A program made the translations under genes and the position numbers. From Holophaga foetida DSM 6591 (lineage in GTDB: Bacteria > Acidobacteriota > Holophagae > Holophagales > Holophagaceae), in the NCBI RefSeq assembly GCF_000242615.2, contig NZ_KI912268.1:3376815-3440814 (forward strand): DNA of 64,000 nucleotides, written 5' to 3'. The notes beneath the pieces are model-generated. The model did no database searches, had not been told where the DNA came from, and worked only from the letters and a program-made list of their open reading frames with translations. This document shows, in pieces, positions 25,143 to 33,586 of the stretch; within the stretch, counting starts at the first letter, position 1; each line of letters opens with the position of its first letter.

Positions 25143-26260
25143 TGGCCCAGCAGGATCTGGACCGCAACCACGCAGCGTCCCCCTACAAGTTGGAGAAGGC
25201 CCGGGAGAAGGGGCAGGTCGCCAAGAGTCCTGAAGTCGTGGCGGCGGTGGTCTTCGCGACGGCGGTCGTCTTCCTGGCATGGCAGGGGTGGGGGGCCTGT
25301 CGGGATATGTTCCGGTTGGACCACGCCCTTCTGATCCAGGCCACTCGACTGGGGCCCCAGTCGGGGGCTCTTTGGCCGCTTGTCGCTCGGGGGCTGCGGG
25401 GCACGCTGGTGCAGTTGGCACCCCTCCTGGCCATGCTGGCTATCGCGGCGGTGGCAGCCAATATCCTTCAGACGGGACCGGTCTTCTCTTTTCATCCCAT
25501 CAAGCCCGACTGGACCCGCATCAACCCCGCCACGGGCTTCAAGCGAGTCTTCACCATGCGGACCCTCTTCGTGGCGATCCGCTCCCTGGTGAAGCTGGGC
25601 TTCCTGGCCCTGGTCTGTACCTTCGCCCTCAAGGCATTGCTTCCTCAGTTCTACCGGTTGGCGGGGCTTTCGCCCCTCGGTCTGACTCGTACCCTGCTGG
25701 ATGATTTCTCGGCCCTGGGCTTGAAGATCGCGCTTACCCTGGGCTTTCTGGCGCTGCTGGACCTGATCTACATGCGCTACGAGTTCGCCAAGCAGATGCG
25801 CATGAGCAATCGGGAGATGAAGGACGAGCACAAGCACCGGGAGGGCGATCCCCGGATCCGGGCCCGACTCCGGGAGCTGCGTCGGGAGATGCTGAAGCGG
25901 GTCATGGCTCTGCGTCGCACCCGGGAAGCGGATGTGCTCATCACCAACCCCACCCATGTGGCGGTGGCCCTGCGCTACGAACACGGCCAGATGGCCTCGC
26001 CCCAGCTGGTGGCCAAGGGGAAGGGCTACATGGCGGCGGTCATGCGCAAGATCGCCGCCCGACACCAGATCCCGGTCGTTCAGAACCCCAGTCTGGCCCG
26101 CCAGCTCTATCGGGAACTGGGGGTGGACCACCATGTGCCTCCGGACCTCTATGCCCAGGTGGCCCGCATCATCGTCTGGATTTTTGCCCGCCGGGACGCC
26201 CAGCGGGCCCGGCGACAGCCGACCATTCCCCCCTCCAGGAGCAGTGCATGGATTTCCTGA
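25142..26260 (+). CDS. flhB: Flagellar export switch protein FlhB
   Basis: 372 residues from the ATG at 25142 overlapping the fliR stop. Four membrane helices are followed by a cytoplasmic domain with the self-cleavage motif N269-P-T-H272, at the expected position; cleavage there switches export from rod/hook to filament substrates. The N-terminus (ASPYKLEKAREKGQVAKSPE) is typical. It overlaps flhA by 13 bp. Confidence 0.97.
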   Translation: MAQQDLDRNHAASPYKLEKAREKGQVAKSPEVVAAVVFATAVVFLAWQGWGACRDMFRLDHALLIQATRLGPQSGALWPLVARGLRGTLVQLAPLLAMLAIAAVAANILQTGPVFSFHPIKPDWTRINPATGFKRVFTMRTLFVAIRSLVKLGFLALVCTFALKALLPQFYRLAGLSPLGLTRTLLDDFSALGLKIALTLGFLALLDLIYMRYEFAKQMRMSNREMKDEHKHREGDPRIRARLRELRREMLKRVMALRRTREADVLITNPTHVAVALRYEHGQMASPQLVAKGKGYMAAVMRKIAARHQIPVVQNPSLARQLYRELGVDHHVPPDLYAQVARIIVWIFARRDAQRARRQPTIPPSRSSAWIS

Positions 26261-28305
26261 AGCGTTTTTTTGGCAAGCACAGTGATATTGCGCTGGTGGC
26301 TCTGGTTTTCGGGGTGCTGGTGGTGCTCTTTGCGCCGATCCCCGCGAGCCTGTTGGATTTCCTGATCCTCACCAACTTCTGCTTTGCCTTCCTGATCCTC
26401 CTCCTGACCTTCTACATGGCACGGCCCGTTGAATTCTCAACGTTTCCCTCGCTGTTGCTCATTGCCACCCTCTTCCGCCTCTCGCTCAATGTGGCGGCCA
26501 CGCGCCTGATCCTGTCGGACGGCAATGCGGGCAAGGTTATCGCCTCCATTGGCTCCTTCGTGGTGGGGGGGAATTATGTCATCGGGCTCATTGTCTTCCT
26601 GATTCTCATCGTGGTGCAGTACGTGGTGGTGACCAATGGTGCCCAGCGTGTGTCCGAAGTGGCGGCCCGCTTCACCCTGGACAGCATGCCGGGCCAGCAG
26701 ATGAGCATCGATGCAGATCTCAACATGGGCTTCATTGATCAGGTGGAGGCCCAGCGGCGGCGCAAGAACCTGGAAAAGGAGGCGGCCTTCTATGGCGCCA
26801 TGGACGGCGCCAGCAAGTTCGTGAAGGGCGATGCCATCGCAGGCATCATCATCATGCTCATCAATATCGTCGGTGGTCTGGTCATCGGGGTGATGCAGCA
26901 CGGCATGCCCTGGGCGGAGGCGCTCCAAACCTACACCCTGCTCACCATCGGTGATGGCATCGTCACGCAGGTGCCAGCCCTGGTGATCGCGGTGGGCACG
27001 GGCATCATTGTGACCCGCTCGGCTTCCGACGCCAATCTAAGCACGGAGGTGCTGAGGCAGATCACCTCCTTTCCCAAGACCCTGCTTCTAGTGGCGGGGG
27101 CTTTGGGAGGGTTGCTACTGTTGCCTGGGATTCCGGCCCTGCCGACCTTGGCTTTGGAGATCTGCCTGTTGGCGGTGGCTTTGCTGACCTTTCGGCTGAA
27201 GCGTAAGCCCGAAGCCCTGGAGCCCGTTCCGGAGGAAGGTCTGGAGCCCCAGGGGCCGGAGGATCCTTACGCCATGCTCGCGGTGGAGCCCGTGGAGGTA
27301 CACCTGGGAAGCCATTGGTACGCGCTTGTGAACTTGCCCGGGAATCCCTTCCTGGAGAGGCTTTCAGCCTTCCGTAAGCAGCACGCCCTGGAATTCGGTG
27401 TCGTGCTTCCGGCGGTGCGTTTCCGGGAATCTGCCAAATTGGGGGGTGACCGATACGAGATCGTGCTTGACGGGGCCACCTGCGCCCGGGGCGAGTCCCG
27501 TGTCGACCGCATCCTGGCCATCCATCCTGGCGGGGATGTTCGCTCGATCCCAGGAGAGATCACCAAGGACCCCACCTACGGTCTTCCGGCACTTTGGATC
27601 CTGGATACCCAGCGAGAGGCGGCCCAGGCGGCGAAATATACGCTTGTGGATGGCCCCACTGTGCTGCTGACCCATCTGACGGAAGTGCTGCGCCGGGAGT
27701 CTGCTTCCCTGCTGACCCGCGCGGAAACGGAACGCCTGTTGGCCAGGGTGCGGCAGGCTCAACCCACCCTCGTGGAGGAACTGATTCCCACGGTGCTTGC
27801 GGTGAGCGACATTCAGCGGGTGCTTCAGAACCTGCTGAGGGAGAAGGTGTCGATTCGTCACCTGGAGGCCATCCTGGAAACCCTGGCAGATGCTGGTCGT
27901 CAGAGTAAGGATGGTGGCTACCTGACGGAGATGGTCAGGCAGCGGCTCGGTCATGCCATCTGTCAGAGTCTCCTGGGAGATGCTCAGGCTTTGCACGTGA
28001 TGACCCTGGACCCGGCCATCGAGAGCGAATTCCTGCAGAGTGTTGCTTCTGCGAGGGGTAGTGAAGGGGCACAGCAGCCCTTCGTTCTGGATCCCAAGTT
28101 GGCGGAAAAATTCATTTCGCGCCTGGTGCAGCAGGCCGAGCGGATGATGAAGAGCAACCTGTTGCCGGTACTGCTGTGTTCGCCGGAGTTGAGGCGGCAC
28201 ATTCGCAGTTTGTCAGAGCGAGTGGTGCCCCATCTCCGGGTGCTGTCGATGAATGAAATTCCCCAGAATATTGAGCTAAAATCATGGGGTATTGTCTCGC
28301 TATGA
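26248..28305 (+). CDS. flhA: Flagellar export gate protein FlhA
   Basis: 685 residues, the usual length. The N-terminal half has eight membrane helices with the conserved loop RVSEVAARFTLDSMPGQQMS and the FHIPEP-like region (STFPSLLLIATLFRLSLNVA before it). The C-terminal 340 residues form the cytoplasmic docking platform for chaperone-substrate complexes. FlhA couples proton flow to protein export. It lies in the middle of the coupled gate block fliQ-fliR-flhB-flhA. Confidence 0.97.
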   Translation: MDFLKRFFGKHSDIALVALVFGVLVVLFAPIPASLLDFLILTNFCFAFLILLLTFYMARPVEFSTFPSLLLIATLFRLSLNVAATRLILSDGNAGKVIASIGSFVVGGNYVIGLIVFLILIVVQYVVVTNGAQRVSEVAARFTLDSMPGQQMSIDADLNMGFIDQVEAQRRRKNLEKEAAFYGAMDGASKFVKGDAIAGIIIMLINIVGGLVIGVMQHGMPWAEALQTYTLLTIGDGIVTQVPALVIAVGTGIIVTRSASDANLSTEVLRQITSFPKTLLLVAGALGGLLLLPGIPALPTLALEICLLAVALLTFRLKRKPEALEPVPEEGLEPQGPEDPYAMLAVEPVEVHLGSHWYALVNLPGNPFLERLSAFRKQHALEFGVVLPAVRFRESAKLGGDRYEIVLDGATCARGESRVDRILAIHPGGDVRSIPGEITKDPTYGLPALWILDTQREAAQAAKYTLVDGPTVLLTHLTEVLRRESASLLTRAETERLLARVRQAQPTLVEELIPTVLAVSDIQRVLQNLLREKVSIRHLEAILETLADAGRQSKDGGYLTEMVRQRLGHAICQSLLGDAQALHVMTLDPAIESEFLQSVASARGSEGAQQPFVLDPKLAEKFISRLVQQAERMMKSNLLPVLLCSPELRRHIRSLSERVVPHLRVLSMNEIPQNIELKSWGIVSL

Positions 28306-28350
28306 ATCGTCGTTGTCTGTTTCCAGGCCTTGGCCTCCCCGGATGAACCC

Positions 28351-29103
28351 ATGGAAAATGTCCTTGCCGTAACTCTCAACAGCATGCATCAGGATATGAG
28401 CCGCCTGGATCGGGTGGCCTTTAACCTTGCCAATGCTGCGACCCCCGGTTTCAAGCGGGAGGTCGCTGTCTCAAGACCTTTTCTGAGTGCGCTGGAAGAT
28501 GCGGCGACTTCGGTTCGTGGGATGGAGGGGCAGCATCCCACCCTTCAGGTCCGTCTGGATCTGGGGGCCGGGACCCTCAAGAGCACCGGAGAGTCCTTGG
28601 ATTTGGCCCTCACGGGGGATGGGTTCTTCGAAGTCAGCACGGAGGCTGGGCTTGCCTATACCCGTCAGGGGAGTTTCCACTTAGACGCCCAGGGGCGCCT
28701 GGTAACGGCCCAAGGGCATGCGGTCATGGGCACCCGGGGCGAAATCTTTCTGAAAAGCCCGAACCCAAGCATTGATGCCACTGGGCAGATCCGGGAGACG
28801 CCCAAGGAGGGCGAATCTGCCTCTCCTGAGCCTGTTGCCCAGATCAAGGTCGTGCGCTTTGAGGCCACACAGGCCATGCAGCGCCTAGGGGATGGCCTGA
28901 TGACTGCGGGCACGAACTTGGGATCGGCCAATCTTTCAGGCCAAGTGCGCCAGGGCAACCTGGAGAACGCCAATGTCAGTTCTCTTCAAGAGATGGTGCA
29001 GATGATGCAGACCATGCGCCACTTTGAATCGATGCAAAAGGTTGCCCAGGGCTATGACGAGTTGCTGGGGACGGCTATCCATAAGCTCGGCGATTTGTCA
29101 TGA
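28351..29103 (+). CDS. flgF: Flagellar proximal rod protein FlgF
   Basis: 250 residues from the ATG at 28351; an in-frame TTG at 28330 is less likely. The N-terminal rod motif is present (RLDRVAFNLANAATPGFKRE) and the C-terminal helix (NVSSLQEMVQMMQTMRHFESMQK) matches the flagellar basal-body/hook family. Its place just before flgG and its length fit FlgF. It forms part of the proximal rod. Confidence 0.88.
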   Translation: MENVLAVTLNSMHQDMSRLDRVAFNLANAATPGFKREVAVSRPFLSALEDAATSVRGMEGQHPTLQVRLDLGAGTLKSTGESLDLALTGDGFFEVSTEAGLAYTRQGSFHLDAQGRLVTAQGHAVMGTRGEIFLKSPNPSIDATGQIRETPKEGESASPEPVAQIKVVRFEATQAMQRLGDGLMTAGTNLGSANLSGQVRQGNLENANVSSLQEMVQMMQTMRHFESMQKVAQGYDELLGTAIHKLGDLS

Positions 29104-29138
29104 TTGAATCAAAATGTGAGGAAGTGGAGGGATGACCC

Positions 29139-29933
29139 ATGCATGACGCTTTGTCCATCGCAGCTACGGGCATGCAGGCCCAGCAGCTGAACGTGGACAC
29201 CATCGCGAACAATCTGGTCAATGTGAATACCCCCGGCTTCAAGAAGGGGCGGGTCACTTTTACGGATTTGATGACGTCTGAAGCCAGCCGGATGAATCTC
29301 GGAGAGGCCAACCTTGAAACGGATGGGGCCTCTTTGGTGCCTCGACTGGGCGCTGGCGTCGGGATCACCAGGGTCGGCAAGCTCTTCGACGCGGGGACCA
29401 TCTCCCAGACGGGCTCCAGCTGGGATCTTGCCATCCAGGGGGAGGGTTTCATTCCCGTGGCTCTGGCGGATGGCACCACGGGCTATTCCCGCGGGGGGAC
29501 CCTGAAGGTCAATTCTGAGGGATTGCTGACCACTCAGACCGGCCAGGCCATGAAACCGAGTATCACCATTCCCGCTGCGGCGACTGGGGTCACGATCTCG
29601 TCGGACGGCCAAGTGTTGGTGACGGTGCCCAACCAGTCCACGCCGGTGCATGCCGGGCAGCTCCAACTTGTGCGTTTCAGCAATGCTGCGGCTCTGGTTC
29701 CGCAGGGTGACGGGCTCTATCGGGCTGGTGTCGAAACGGGCGAAGCCATCACGGCCTATGCCGGGCAGGACGGTTTGGGCTCCTTCCAGCAGGGTTTCCT
29801 GGAAGGCTCCAACGTCAAGATGGTGGACGAGATGGTCAACCTGATGGTGGCCCAGCGAACCTATGAAGCGAGTGTCAAAGTGGCCCAGGCCTCCGATGAG
29901 ATGCAAGGCCTGATCAACAATCTGCGCAAGTAA
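29139..29933 (+). CDS. flgG: Flagellar distal rod protein FlgG
   Basis: 264 residues, close to the standard 260. N-terminal motif ALSIAATGMQAQQLNVDTIANNLVNVNTPGFKK spans the conserved rod helix, and the C-terminus carries EGSNVKMVDEMVNLMVAQRTYEASVK, diagnostic of FlgG. It builds the distal rod crossing the periplasm and outer membrane rings. It follows flgF by 35 bp and precedes the ring genes flgA, flgH and flgI. Confidence 0.96.
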   Translation: MHDALSIAATGMQAQQLNVDTIANNLVNVNTPGFKKGRVTFTDLMTSEASRMNLGEANLETDGASLVPRLGAGVGITRVGKLFDAGTISQTGSSWDLAIQGEGFIPVALADGTTGYSRGGTLKVNSEGLLTTQTGQAMKPSITIPAAATGVTISSDGQVLVTVPNQSTPVHAGQLQLVRFSNAAALVPQGDGLYRAGVETGEAITAYAGQDGLGSFQQGFLEGSNVKMVDEMVNLMVAQRTYEASVKVAQASDEMQGLINNLRK

Positions 29934-29978
29934 TGGGGTGATGACGTTTCTACGCCCCTGACTTCTTATTGCGCCACC

Positions 29979-30635
29979 TTGGGCCGTGCTGCAGTCCTCT
30001 TCGGGCTGCTGGGAGGCATTGTGCCCCTTGGTGCCGTGGATTCTCAGGATCTTCCTGGCCTCAAACTGGGACGCTTCGCATTGCAGGGCGTGCGAGGGAA
30101 AATCCAGCAGTCCGGCATCCAGGGCCACTGCACCCTGGCCCATGAACCCAGGGATCTCCGGGTGCCAGCTGGGCAGGTCAAGCTCAAGTTGGCGCCTTGG
30201 GATGTACCTCTAGGCCCTTCGTTACGCCCCTGTCGCAAAACCCTTTGGGTGGAGGTCTGGGTGGAGGGGGCCTTTGTCCGGACCGTTCCGGTGAACCTGC
30301 TCTTTGAAATGTCGGCGCCCTTGAAATCAGAGGAAGAGGCCGACGTGCCACTGGAGTCTCCCCCTGAGGCCGATCCAGTTGAAAAGCCCGCTGCTTTCCC
30401 ACAACCGGTCAAGCCCAGTGTGGCGAAGGACCGGATCCTTCCCGTGCCACCGGTGCTCAAGTGCGGACAGATGGCATCGCTACGATCCAGCACCGGGGCC
30501 ATCCGGATGGAAAGCCGGGTGCAAGTGCTCCAGGATGGGGCTCCAGGAGAGGTTATTCGAGTCAAGTTGCCCAGCGCGTCCTCATCCTTTCGGGCAAGGG
30601 TGATCGGTCCAGATCTTTTGGAGGCCCTGCCATGA
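29979..30635 (+). CDS. flgA: P-ring assembly chaperone FlgA
   Basis: 218 residues from TTG 29979, chosen because it opens a signal-peptide-like stretch (GRAAVLFGLLGGIVPLGAV); no ATG is available in frame, so the start is uncertain. The C-terminal 80 residues match the SAF/FlgA fold (CGQMASLRSSTGAIRMESRVQVLQDG, then GEVIRVKLPSSSS-like end). FlgA is a periplasmic helper for FlgI ring assembly. The middle has an acidic, proline-rich linker. Its stop overlaps the flgH start (ATGA). Confidence 0.82.
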   Translation: MGRAAVLFGLLGGIVPLGAVDSQDLPGLKLGRFALQGVRGKIQQSGIQGHCTLAHEPRDLRVPAGQVKLKLAPWDVPLGPSLRPCRKTLWVEVWVEGAFVRTVPVNLLFEMSAPLKSEEEADVPLESPPEADPVEKPAAFPQPVKPSVAKDRILPVPPVLKCGQMASLRSSTGAIRMESRVQVLQDGAPGEVIRVKLPSASSSFRARVIGPDLLEALP

Positions 30636-31216
30636 GGCACCACCTTGTTCTGGGCAGCTGCCTGGGTCTTCTTCTCTCCACGGCCACGGGGCTTTACGGA
30701 GAGGACCTTTACAACCCGAAAACATTCAAGTCCTTGACTGGGGACAGCAAGGCCTTTCGGGTGGGGGACCTGATTACGGTCCAGGTCTATGAAAACTCCT
30801 CGGCCAGCACCAGCACCGATACCTCGACTCAGCGCACCAACTCGATGAATGCAGGGCTTTCTGTGACACCGAGCGGCAAGCAGTGGGGGGGCACTCTGGG
30901 GGTCAACGGCAGCTTCGACGGGGGTGGGACTACCCAACGGGCCAACCGATTGCTGGCAACCCTCAGCGTGACGGTGCGGGAGATCCTTCCCAATGGGGAG
31001 TTGAAACTTGCGGGAGAGCAGCTTCTCACCGTCAACGGGGAGAAGCACAAGGTCTTTCTGGAAGGGCGTGCCCGCGCCCAGGACATTTCCAGTGAGAACA
31101 CCGTACTTTCCACCCGGTTGGCCGACGCCAAGATCAACTATGTGGGCGATGGTGACCTTACGGCGCGTCAGAAACGCGGCTGGTGGCGCAGGTTGATGGA
31201 TGGGTTGGGGTTCTAG
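30632..31216 (+). CDS. flgH: Flagellar L-ring protein FlgH
   Basis: 194 residues from the ATG overlapping the flgA stop. The conserved FlgH core is visible: DLYNPKTFKSLTGDSKAFRVGDLITVQVYENSSAST, then NGELKLAGEQLLTVNGEKHKVFLEGRARAQDI and VGDGDLTARQKRGWWRRLMDGLGF. It forms the outer-membrane L ring, which implies a Gram-negative envelope. FlgH is normally a lipoprotein; here the only early cysteine (C10 in LGSC) gives an unusually short signal sequence. Confidence 0.94.
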   Translation: MRHHLVLGSCLGLLLSTATGLYGEDLYNPKTFKSLTGDSKAFRVGDLITVQVYENSSASTSTDTSTQRTNSMNAGLSVTPSGKQWGGTLGVNGSFDGGGTTQRANRLLATLSVTVREILPNGELKLAGEQLLTVNGEKHKVFLEGRARAQDISSENTVLSTRLADAKINYVGDGDLTARQKRGWWRRLMDGLGF

Positions 31217-32347
31217 ATGAAACGATTGCTGAAGGCCACGACTCGGATTCCGCTCATCCTTGCACTGCTCCTGGGAGCCGTTCTTGGACAGGCAGAACCC
31301 TTGCGGGTCAAGGATCTGGGCAAATTCCGGGGCTGGCGCCAGAACGCCTTGGTGGGGTACGGCATTGTGACCGGCCTTGCGGGCACTGGAGACTCCCCGA
31401 CCAACGCGGTGACGCGCCAGACCATGGCCAATGTCCTGTCCCAATTCAACCTGACGGTGCCTTCGAGCCAGGTGCAGAGCCGCAATGTGGCTGTTGTCTT
31501 GGTTTCGGCGACCTTGCCGCCCTTTGCGAGGGTGGGGGATGCCTTGGATGTGACCGTGACTTCCGCCGGGGATGCTCGGAGCCTCCTGGGTGGCAGCCTG
31601 CTGCTGGCTCCGCTCAAGGCAGCCAATGGGCAGATCTACGCACTGGCTGAGGGGCCTCTTTCTCTGGGGGGCTACCGTTACGATGCTAATGGGAACGTGG
31701 TTCAGAAGAACCATCCAACCGTAGGATCCATTCCCAACGGGGCCAAGGTCGAGGTTGCCGTGGATGCGCAGATTCTCGGGCCGAACCATGAGATGACCTT
31801 TGTTCTTGCGGATGCCGACTACACTACGGCAAATCGTATCTCTGAGGCAATCAACCGGCAGTTCGGTGCGGGTACAGCCTTTGCCAAGGATGCGGAAGGC
31901 ATAGAGATCAAGCTGCCGGATGGGCAGCGGAACCAGCTTGTGGGCTTTGTGGCCAAGATTGAGAACCTGCATGTGGAGCCGGACCGCCGCGCGAGGGTTG
32001 TGATCAACGAGAGAACGGGGACTGTCGTTTCCGGGGGAGATGTCCGGATATCCGAGGTCGTGATCTCCCATGGCGATCTGAAGATCTCCATCGCCAATTA
32101 CAACACTGCTTCCCAGCCCTACGGTGTGTGGGGGACGGGTGCGGATGTGCGAACGGCGATTGTCACAAATACGACGGTGGATGTTAGTGAGAAGAATGAG
32201 CCGGGCTTCCTGGCGCCGGGTGCGAACACGGTGACGGACCTGGTTCAATCTCTGGTGAAGATGAAGACCGGCACACGCGATGTGATCTCCATTCTGCGGG
32301 CCATCAAGGCTGCGGGGGCACTGCATGCCGATCTGGTGATCCAGTGA
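31217..32347 (+). CDS. flgI: Flagellar P-ring protein FlgI
   Basis: 376 residues, the usual length, starting the base after the flgH stop. A signal peptide (about residues 1-26, KATTRIPLILALLLGAVLGQA) is followed by the signature VKDLGKFRGWRQNALVGYGIVTGLAGTGDS. FlgI polymerises into the periplasmic P ring around the rod, helped by FlgA. The C-terminal LVQSLVKMKTGTRDVISILRAIKAAGALHADLVIQ is also typical. Confidence 0.97.
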   Translation: MKRLLKATTRIPLILALLLGAVLGQAEPLRVKDLGKFRGWRQNALVGYGIVTGLAGTGDSPTNAVTRQTMANVLSQFNLTVPSSQVQSRNVAVVLVSATLPPFARVGDALDVTVTSAGDARSLLGGSLLLAPLKAANGQIYALAEGPLSLGGYRYDANGNVVQKNHPTVGSIPNGAKVEVAVDAQILGPNHEMTFVLADADYTTANRISEAINRQFGAGTAFAKDAEGIEIKLPDGQRNQLVGFVAKIENLHVEPDRRARVVINERTGTVVSGGDVRISEVVISHGDLKISIANYNTASQPYGVWGTGADVRTAIVTNTTVDVSEKNEPGFLAPGANTVTDLVQSLVKMKTGTRDVISILRAIKAAGALHADLVIQ

Positions 32348-32366
32348 TCAGGGAAGGGGTGAAGGG

Positions 32367-32747
32367 ATGAGCGAAGGGATCGAAGCGATCACCACAGCGG
32401 CGTTGGGGCTTGCCATGGATGCGGCGAGTCTCCGCCAGCAGGCTATTGCCGCCAATATAGCCAATGCCAACACGGTGGGTTATGTGCCCATGACCGTGGA
32501 CTTTGAGAGCCAGATGGAGGACGCCCGGCTTTCGCTGCAAAGCCAGGGTCACCTGGATGCTACTGCTCTGGCTGGCGTGAGGCCACGGATGCGGACCCAA
32601 ACCGAACTCGGCCTCCCAGGCAAAGTGATGTTGGATATGGAGGTGGCCAGGATGGCCGAGAACTCGGTCCAGTATCAGGCCTTGGCCAAGGGGTTGTCCC
32701 GTCACTTTGCCATCCTTTCCGCCGCGGTCAGCGACGGCAAGAAATAG
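32367..32747 (+). CDS. flgB: Flagellar proximal rod protein FlgB
   Basis: 126 residues. The N-terminal helix (LRQQAIAANIANANTVGYVPMTVDFE) and C-terminal heptad region match FlgB, and the order flgB-flgC-fliE that follows is the classic rod gene order. It forms the base of the rod next to FliE. The usual TPGYK turn is replaced by TVGYV. Confidence 0.92.
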   Translation: MSEGIEAITTAALGLAMDAASLRQQAIAANIANANTVGYVPMTVDFESQMEDARLSLQSQGHLDATALAGVRPRMRTQTELGLPGKVMLDMEVARMAENSVQYQALAKGLSRHFAILSAAVSDGKK

Positions 32748-32755
32748 GAGCTTCC

Positions 32756-33214
32756 ATGGACTACTCCCAGGCTTTTGCAATCAGCGCGGCGGGAATGACG
32801 GCGGAGCGCACTCGCGTTGAGGTGGCAGCCTTGAATTTGGCCAATGCCCACACCGTTCAGATGGGTGAGGGGACGGCATTCCAGCCCATGCGGGTTGCCA
32901 GTCGCTCCATGGCCGCCTCGCAGGTGGCGCCGGAAGCCTTTGCACACCAGGTCGACAGCGGGCTGGCAAGTCTTGGTCAACTGGAGCTCCCTCAGGCGGT
33001 GATAGAACCCAGCGGTGTTTCCCCCAAGCAAGTCTACGAACCCGGGAATCCTTTTGCAGACGGCAAGGGGTATGTGACCTATCCCGGCGTGGATACAGCA
33101 ACGGAAATGGTGTCCATGATGAGTGCGCTGCGTTCCTACGAGGCCAATGTGGCGGCCATGAATACGACCCGGACCCTCGCCTTGCGAGCTCTGGATATCG
33201 GAGGGAACGCCTGA
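32756..33214 (+). CDS. flgC: Flagellar proximal rod protein FlgC
   Basis: 152 residues. It starts MDYSQAFAISAAGMTAERTRVEVAALNLANA and ends TATEMVSMMSALRSYEANVAAMNTTRTLALRALDIG, both FlgC signatures. It joins FlgB in the proximal rod. Its stop overlaps the fliE start (TGATG). Confidence 0.94.
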   Translation: MDYSQAFAISAAGMTAERTRVEVAALNLANAHTVQMGEGTAFQPMRVASRSMAASQVAPEAFAHQVDSGLASLGQLELPQAVIEPSGVSPKQVYEPGNPFADGKGYVTYPGVDTATEMVSMMSALRSYEANVAAMNTTRTLALRALDIGGNA

Positions 33215-33531
33215 TGAACCTCGAAGCGATAGCAGCTATCAGCCAGACGGCCCTTCCTCCGATGGTGATGGGGGTCGAGTCTCCAGTCACGACTCCTGCG
33301 GCCCACGCACCTGTAGGGTTCGGGGATATCGTCAGTCGGGGCCTGGATGCGATCAACAAGGACCTCATGGTTTCACAGACCGATCTCCAGAAACTGGCCA
33401 CCGGGGACGTGGAGAACCTTCACCAGGTCATGATCCGGTTAGAAGAGACCCGACTTTCTTTCCAGCTCTTCCTCCAGGTCCGGAATCGGCTGCTTGAGGC
33501 TTATCAGGACATCATGAAGATGCAGATATGA
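33214..33531 (+). CDS. fliE: Flagellar MS-ring/rod adaptor FliE
   Basis: 105 residues, ending in the FliE signature VENLHQVMIRLEETRLSFQLFLQVRNRLLEAYQDIMKMQI. FliE links the MS ring (FliF) to the rod and is an early export substrate. Translationally coupled to flgC and 55 bp before fliF, the normal neighbour. Confidence 0.95.
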   Translation: MNLEAIAAISQTALPPMVMGVESPVTTPAAHAPVGFGDIVSRGLDAINKDLMVSQTDLQKLATGDVENLHQVMIRLEETRLSFQLFLQVRNRLLEAYQDIMKMQI

Positions 33532-33586
33532 AGACCCTCTCCATGCGGGAACCTGTGTCTGGAACCAACGTTGTAGGGAGTAGGGT

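Noticed and set aside
30632..30715. Standard lipobox in FlgH
   Set aside because: C10 follows LGS, but the hydrophobic stretch before it is too short for a confident lipoprotein signal; lipidation was left open.
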